Below the pieces are notes generated by a model. The model searched no databases. It saw only the letters and a program-made list of their open reading frames with translations, and was not told the origin of the DNA. A program made the position numbers and the translations under genes. DNA of 64,000 nt, taken from Phalacrocorax aristotelis (lineage: Eukaryota > Chordata > Aves > Suliformes > Phalacrocoracidae). Where the stretch lies: the NCBI RefSeq assembly GCF_949628215.1, contig NC_134282.1:9174223-9238222 (forward strand), read 5' to 3'. The first letter of the stretch is position 1. Each line of letters opens with the position of its first letter. This document shows positions 61,975-64,000 of the stretch, piece after piece.

Positions 61975-63051
61975 AAAAAGAAAAAAAGTGACCCAACAAT
62001 AGGTGGGTGGGGACCACCCCCCACCCCAGAAAAAAAAAACGAGCCCAAAATTTTGGTGTTACTGATTAGAAATAGGAGCTGGTGAATTAAAAACTGACAG
62101 ACGTTGGTCTTTGGTGTGTAGGTGGGGTCTGGGGTTCCTTGCCATAGGATTCTGGGGCTGCCAAGAGTATAGAAAACAAATGGGCAGATTTGTGGGAGAA
62201 GTAGGCTGTTACATACAGAAACACACTGCCTTTAGCCCAAGAAGCTTGAGCTGCAAATTCGTGGGAATTCTGGGACAGTATTCTGGAAAGTGTTGCCAAA
62301 TAGTTCTCCTTCTCTTGAGCATCTTCATAGACTTGGTCTGATTCACTTGTAGCTGCACTTATTAAGACAAAGGCAAATTGTCCATGAAGCTATCAATCTT
62401 CAGAAGATGAACAGAGAAGAGTTAGCAATTCCTTTGAATGTGTTGATTTCGAGATGCTTTTCTCCAGAAGCCGCTTGCTGATCACTTACAGCTTATGAAG
62501 GCTTTGTATGTGGCTTGCAAAGAAATAGTGTAGCTTCTGCGCAGCCACATAGCACAAAAAGGCTTTGCGTTACTGATGAGCTTTATTGCAAGTTCCTCTG
62601 CCTCATGCTCGGTGATCATTAGTTTCAGACACTGTCACCATGTGCGCTCATGGGTAGGGTTGGTGGGAGAGGGCAGAATCACCTGCAGGGACTATCTGAG
62701 AAATTCTGACCGAGCAGGGGTTCGGGATTTCATGTGCAGAGTCCTTCCTCCTAAGGTGAGTTTGTTTCCAGACTACTGACAATGTTACAGCAAACTATTT
62801 AAATCAGTTTATGTGGTAAGCTGTGCAGGTCGTCTTCTCTTAAAACAGTTATGACAATATCTGGGGGTTTTGTTTCTAGGTTTCCAGTGATACTGTCTAT
62901 TGAAAACCACTGCAGTATTCAACAGCAAAAGAAGATCGCTCAGTACTTGAAGGAGATATTTGGTGACAAACTCGACTTGTCATCTGTAATCACTGGAGAT
63001 TCCAGACAGCTTCCTAGCCCTCAAAATTTGAAAGGGAAAATCCTAGTGAAG
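29854..63051 (+). CDS. PLCH1: Phospholipase C eta-1, N-terminal part (gene runs past the window)
   Basis: The coding path is join(29854-29896, 43695-43841, 44930-45173, 47535-47664, 50439-50609, 57191-57284, 59429-59632, 61211-61331, 62880-63051), 442 codons with every junction in phase. The enzyme is a calcium-dependent phosphoinositide phospholipase C that cleaves PIP2 into IP3 and diacylglycerol at the plasma membrane. The eta class is highly calcium-sensitive and mainly neural or neuroendocrine (family knowledge). Domains seen: PH at about residues 15-130, EF-hands at about 145-275 with a canonical loop at D155-E166, and X box from about 300. By alignment with PLC-delta1, catalytic and calcium-ligand residues are present: His314, Asn315, Glu344, Asp346, His359 and Glu393. 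PLCH1 is preferred over PLCH2 because of the [14 protein letters not shown] start and the [12 protein letters not shown] and [11 protein letters not shown] segments. The Y box, C2 domain and tail are not in the window. Confidence 0.95.
30038..30057. repeat. TG/TA microsatellite
   Basis: (TG)n runs directly into (TA)n over about 20 bases within the intron: a short alternating purine-pyrimidine tract. Confidence 0.8.
35831..36577 (-). mobile_element. CR1 LINE, 5'-truncated, antisense in the PLCH1 intron
   Basis: About 750 bp is the reverse complement of a CR1 3' end. On the + strand it begins with the terminal motif (CAGAATCCCAGAATGG, GGTTGGAAGGGACCTCC, AGATCATCTTGTCCAACC) and continues through the 3' UTR-like part into the end of ORF2. 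Read on the minus strand, a remaining frame of about 110 codons shows typical reverse-transcriptase C-terminal text ([20 protein letters not shown], then [20 protein letters not shown]). The 5' part is missing, as is usual for CR1, and no target duplication is obvious. It is non-autonomous and decayed, and its presence supports an avian (or other reptilian) genome. Confidence 0.92.
36649..36723. repeat. T/G-rich simple repeat
   Basis: TTG and GTTTT units ending in about five GTT repeats, roughly 70 bases beyond the 5' edge of the CR1 copy. The frames translated across it are poly-Val/Cys/Phe artefacts. Confidence 0.85.
41974..42004. repeat. TG/TA microsatellite
   Basis: (GT)n followed by ACATATATATGTATATGT, a compound dinucleotide repeat within the intron; likely length-polymorphic. 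Confidence 0.8.
43695..43841 (+). CDS. PLCH1: PLCH1 shared exon 2 (start of PH domain)
   Basis: The acceptor TCTGCTTTGCAG ends at 43694 and the donor A|GTAAAC starts at 43842. The 147 nt enter and leave in phase 1 and encode residues 15-63 of the canonical form. They contain [32 protein letters not shown] and [13 protein letters not shown], the first strands of the PLC-eta PH domain, which guides the enzyme to membrane phosphoinositides. Because both alternative first exons end in phase 1, either can splice here. The + strand frame stays open across both splice sites, so the exon edges come from the splice signals and the family match, not from stops. Confidence 0.95.
43842..44929 (+). other. 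PLCH1: PLCH1 intron 2
   Basis: About 1.1 kb, GT-AG, ending in a strong polypyrimidine tract (TTTTTTTTCCCTTTTTCCCACAG). Only short unrecognised frames; the minus-strand frame at 44361-44771 has no known similarity. Confidence 0.7.
44930..45173 (+). CDS. PLCH1: PLCH1 exon 3 (rest of PH domain), U12 donor
   Basis: The acceptor TTCCCACAG ends at 44929. The exon enters in phase 1 (A|TT, Ile) and encodes [20 protein letters not shown], then [20 protein letters not shown] and [20 protein letters not shown], ending RTHD plus CA of a split codon (phase 2). It forms the second half of the PH domain with its C-terminal helix (residues 64-144) and the linker to the EF-hands. The 3' splice partner is unusual: the intron begins GTATCCTTTT, the U12-type donor, rather than the ordinary GTRAGT. 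If the intron is retained, the frame runs 24 more codons to a stop at 45244-45246. Confidence 0.95.
45174..47534 (+). other. PLCH1: PLCH1 intron 3, U12-type (minor spliceosome)
   Basis: The donor GTATCCTTTT at 45174-45183 matches the U12 consensus RTATCCTTT. Near the other end, TTCCTTGAC at 47516-47524 matches the U12 branch-site consensus TTCCTTRAC, with its adenosine at 47523, 11 bases before the intron end (TGTCTGCAG). No long polypyrimidine tract lies between branch site and acceptor, also typical. This is a GT-AG U12 intron of about 2.4 kb. Several animal PLC genes are known to carry a U12 intron, which fits. Confidence 0.9.
47535..47664 (+). CDS. PLCH1: PLCH1 exon 4 (EF-hand 1)
   Basis: It enters in phase 2 after TGTCTGCAG and leaves in phase 0 at TTTCAG|GTTGGT. 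After the split codon it reads [20 protein letters not shown], then [18 protein letters not shown] and RQMFQ (residues 145-188). D155 to E166 ([12 protein letters not shown]) is a complete 12-residue EF-hand calcium loop with D1, N3, D5, G6 and E12. In PLC-eta enzymes this canonical loop underlies high calcium sensitivity (family knowledge). The codon formed across the junction is CA+C, His, where I expect Gln in mammals. Confidence 0.95.
47665..50438 (+). other. PLCH1: PLCH1 intron 4
   Basis: About 2.8 kb, GT-AG, ending TCTTTCTCTTAG. No exon-like sequence was recognised. The 118-codon + strand frame at 48824-49180 has no known similarity or conserved pattern that I can see. Confidence 0.65.
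50439..50609 (+). CDS. PLCH1: PLCH1 exon 5 (EF-hand 2 region)
   Basis: The acceptor is TCTCTTAG and the donor AAAAG|GTGTGG. The 171 nt are 57 whole codons (phase 0 to 0), residues 189-245. It reads [20 protein letters not shown], then [19 protein letters not shown] and [17 protein letters not shown]. The second loop, D191 to E203, has 13 residues and is therefore non-canonical, as reported for PLC-eta. The rest forms the second EF-hand lobe that packs against the catalytic core. The donor GTGTGG is weaker than its neighbours. Confidence 0.95.
52040..52495 (+). pseudogene. Broken coding-like fossil, Myb/SANT-type tail suspected
   Basis: A + strand frame open over 52040-52243 includes [20 protein letters not shown]. 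It stops at a TGA, while the next frame (from about 52224 to the stop at 52359-52361) reads straight on as [20 protein letters not shown] and ends [12 protein letters not shown]. One indel near 52224-52243 would explain the switch. An 'SREDMF...' segment followed by a charged helical stretch recalls the C-terminal part of Myb/SANT-like proteins derived from Harbinger-type elements. AATAAA at 52476-52481 follows, as in a retrocopy, but no clear poly(A) tail is seen. The identity is a guess; the frame break and coding-like text are what I see. Confidence 0.35.
54795..54812. repeat. Poly-T tract (18 T)
   Basis: An uninterrupted run of 18 Ts inside a pyrimidine-rich stretch of about 60 bases, intronic. 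It is not followed by an AG acceptor that leads into a recognisable exon. Confidence 0.85.
57191..57284 (+). CDS. PLCH1: PLCH1 exon 6 (EF-hand to X-box linker)
   Basis: The acceptor TTTTGTGCAG ends at 57190 and the donor GAAG|GTAAAG follows 57284. The 94 nt enter in phase 0 and leave in phase 1. It reads [20 protein letters not shown], then [11 protein letters not shown] plus the first base of Gly (residues 246-277). This closes the EF-hand region before the catalytic X box. It is too short for an ordinary ORF search and was found by the [13 protein letters not shown] join and the FLGIE|GFTNF join. Confidence 0.95.
57285..59428 (+). other. PLCH1: PLCH1 intron 6
   Basis: About 2.1 kb, GT-AG, ending TCTTTGTTCAAAG, a rather poor acceptor with AAAG. 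It contains the 20-C homopolymer at 58339-58358. No exon was recognised. Confidence 0.65.
58339..58358. repeat. Poly-C homopolymer (20 C)
   Basis: Twenty consecutive cytosines in an intron, flanked by GGCAGG and TTTGTGCTGC. Pure C runs this long are uncommon and hard to sequence, so the exact count may be unreliable. Confidence 0.9.
59429..59632 (+). CDS. PLCH1: PLCH1 exon 7 (first catalytic X-box exon)
   Basis: It enters in phase 1 (G|GT, Gly277) and leaves in phase 1 at GAAG|GTAAAT. It encodes [20 protein letters not shown], then [38 protein letters not shown] and GCRCIE (residues 277-344). SSHNTYL carries the catalytic His314 and calcium ligand Asn315. Glu344, the last full codon, matches the first acidic calcium ligand of the E-x-D pair in PLC-delta1. 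Family knowledge places these residues around the inositol phosphate and calcium in the TIM-barrel core. Confidence 0.96.
59633..61210 (+). other. PLCH1: PLCH1 intron 7
   Basis: About 1.6 kb, ending GCTTTTTTTGTCTTAATAG. The minus-strand frame of 151 codons at 60070-60525 has no recognisable similarity and crosses AT-rich intron; treated as chance. Confidence 0.7.
61211..61331 (+). CDS. PLCH1: PLCH1 exon 8 (X box, calcium site)
   Basis: The acceptor GTCTTAATAG and the donor AATGA|GTAAGT bound 121 nt that enter in phase 1 and leave in phase 2. It encodes [20 protein letters not shown], then [20 protein letters not shown] and the first two bases of Glu (residues 345-385). VDCWDG supplies calcium ligand Asp346, and HHGYTLTSK carries the second catalytic histidine, His359. 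The exon has no long ORF of its own. It was found from the conserved [10 protein letters not shown] motif and phase agreement on both sides. Confidence 0.96.
61332..62879 (+). other. PLCH1: PLCH1 intron 8
   Basis: About 1.5 kb, GT-AG, ending GGGGGTTTTGTTTCTAG. It contains the A/G-rich and G/C-run block at 61939-62040. No exon was recognised. Confidence 0.7.
61939..62040. repeat. A-rich low-complexity block with G/C hairpin
   Basis: Runs of 10-16 As broken by single Gs (about 50 bases) are followed by GTGACCCAACAATA, then a G/C block in which GGGTGG-GGA-CCACCC can pair, and then another run of ten As. The mix of homopolymers and a small inverted repeat is unusual and could include assembly error. 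Confidence 0.8.
62880..63051 (+). CDS. PLCH1: PLCH1 exon 9 (end of visible X box)
   Basis: It enters in phase 2 (GA|G, Glu385) after GTTTCTAG and leaves in phase 0 at GTGAAG|GTAACT. It encodes [20 protein letters not shown], then [15 protein letters not shown] and [14 protein letters not shown] (residues 386-442). SIENHC carries calcium ligand Glu393, matching Glu390 of PLC-delta1. KGKILVK is the usual end of the X box before the charged X/Y linker, whose exon is not in this window. Confidence 0.96.
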
Positions 63052-64000
63052 GTAACTTGCTACTGGTGGCATGTTTAAAATGCAAAAATGTCAGCATGTG
63101 ATATTTATTGTAGATTTTCTTTGGCTTTGGAGAACTACTTCAGCAGTACCCTGTAGAATAGTACAAATGCACTGAGTTAAAATTCTGAGCTTTTCAGAGA
63201 CATCGAAACAGGGTTTACCTTGGACTTGGTGGGTGTCCCAGAGTGCTTCTGTATGTGTTTCAACAGGGAGGTGATATCAACAGCAGTGGAAAGAGAATTC
63301 TTTCTATTTCATAAGCATCTTATCTGAGAGTCTTAAAGTCAGAGGTGCTTATTTTTAAATCAGCATTGAGTCAGGAGAGCTGAAAAATTATATAAAATGC
63401 ATCGTTATGAATAAAGGAACTGTGACAGTTACCTGAATCTGATATTTTCCCATTTTTTTGAAATTTGTCTGATTTGTTATTAGTCGATATTGTTCTGTAT
63501 GGTTCATATCCCTATAGTATCTAAACGTTATCCTACAGTCCCACCTTGGACAAAGTATTCAGACAAAGCATCTGAAAATTTCTTACATTTTCTTGCATTT
63601 CCCCCTCACCCTGCTATGAGCAGTAGTTCATGAAATGAAACTATTTTCACGGTTCATCAGCTGTGTTTATGGAAGAAGAGCACTTCAGAAGGTGGCTATA
63701 AGGAGCAGTGAGAGAGGAGGCCCTTGAGCACTGTAGTTAGTGTTGTATGCAAGATTAATTGTTTGAGCCTCTCAGTATAAATGGATTTGCTCTTCAAGGA
63801 ATTTCAAAGACCAAGATGGATATAATAAGAAGGGAACGCAGGGCAGACCTCTGAGAGGATGATTAATAGAGTTCTGGCTTATTAGTTTGGCTAATTTACT
63901 TTGACACATGGGGGCAATTACTTTGCTGTGAGCTCTTGAGATACTCTTTTTTCTCCTTCTAGCCTCTGTATTAAGAGGATTCACAATTTTGGTTTGATGT
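63052..64000 (+). other. PLCH1: PLCH1 intron 9 (continues past the window)
   Basis: It starts GTAACT. No following exon was found. The acceptor-like TTTTTTCTCCTTCTAG ending near 63962 is followed by a stop after three codons in the required phase. The X/Y-linker exon therefore lies beyond 64000. Confidence 0.75.

Noticed and set aside
63946..64000. Strong acceptor-like CTCCTTCTAG as the start of the next PLCH1 exon
   Set aside because: In the required phase 0 it reads three codons then TAA, and does not resemble the X/Y linker.
1..64000. CRISPR arrays, tRNA or rRNA genes, bacterial operons, endogenous retrovirus genes
   Set aside because: No regular repeat-spacer pattern, RNA gene consensus or retroviral gag/pol/env motif was seen by eye on either strand.

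Overview
The window is nuclear DNA from a vertebrate, most likely a bird. It has a gene split into short exons with GT-AG introns, long AT-leaning introns and CpG islands. It also carries an antisense LINE of the CR1 family whose 3' end has the form common in birds. Nothing bacterial or organellar is visible. I cannot name the species.

There is one recognisable protein-coding gene: the 5' half of PLCH1, phospholipase C eta-1, on the + strand. I joined the exons by reading phase and similarity to the PLC-eta family. Two alternative first coding exons, 18133-18211 and 29854-29896, both end in phase 1 and can each join the first shared exon. Eight shared exons follow: 43695-43841, 44930-45173, 47535-47664, 50439-50609, 57191-57284, 59429-59632, 61211-61331 and 62880-63051. 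With the 29854 start the visible coding sequence is 1326 nt, or 442 codons, with no internal stop. It covers the N-terminus, the PH domain, the EF-hand region and most of the PI-PLC X box. The rest (end of X, the X/Y linker, Y, C2 and the C-terminal tail) lies beyond 64000.

Layout: 1-3300 is intergenic, with a possible poly(A) signal of an upstream gene and a small CR1 scrap. 3340-4560 is a CpG island with a good splice donor at 4082/4083, probably the PLCH1 promoter and a non-coding first exon. 4083-43694 is about 40 kb of 5' intron holding the two alternative starts, a second small GC-rich island at 18.3-18.6 kb, a 750-bp antisense CR1 and simple repeats. From 43.7 kb onward the shared exons are separated by introns of about 1 to 7 kb.

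The most interesting points are a U12-type (minor spliceosome) intron between the PH and EF-hand exons, with a textbook donor and branch site; two N-termini made from starts 11.7 kb apart, one with two cysteines; out-of-frame uORFs at both starts; and a broken coding-like fossil at 52.0-52.4 kb inside an intron, resembling the tail of Myb/SANT-type proteins. I saw no tRNA, rRNA, CRISPR, complete transposon or second intact gene.
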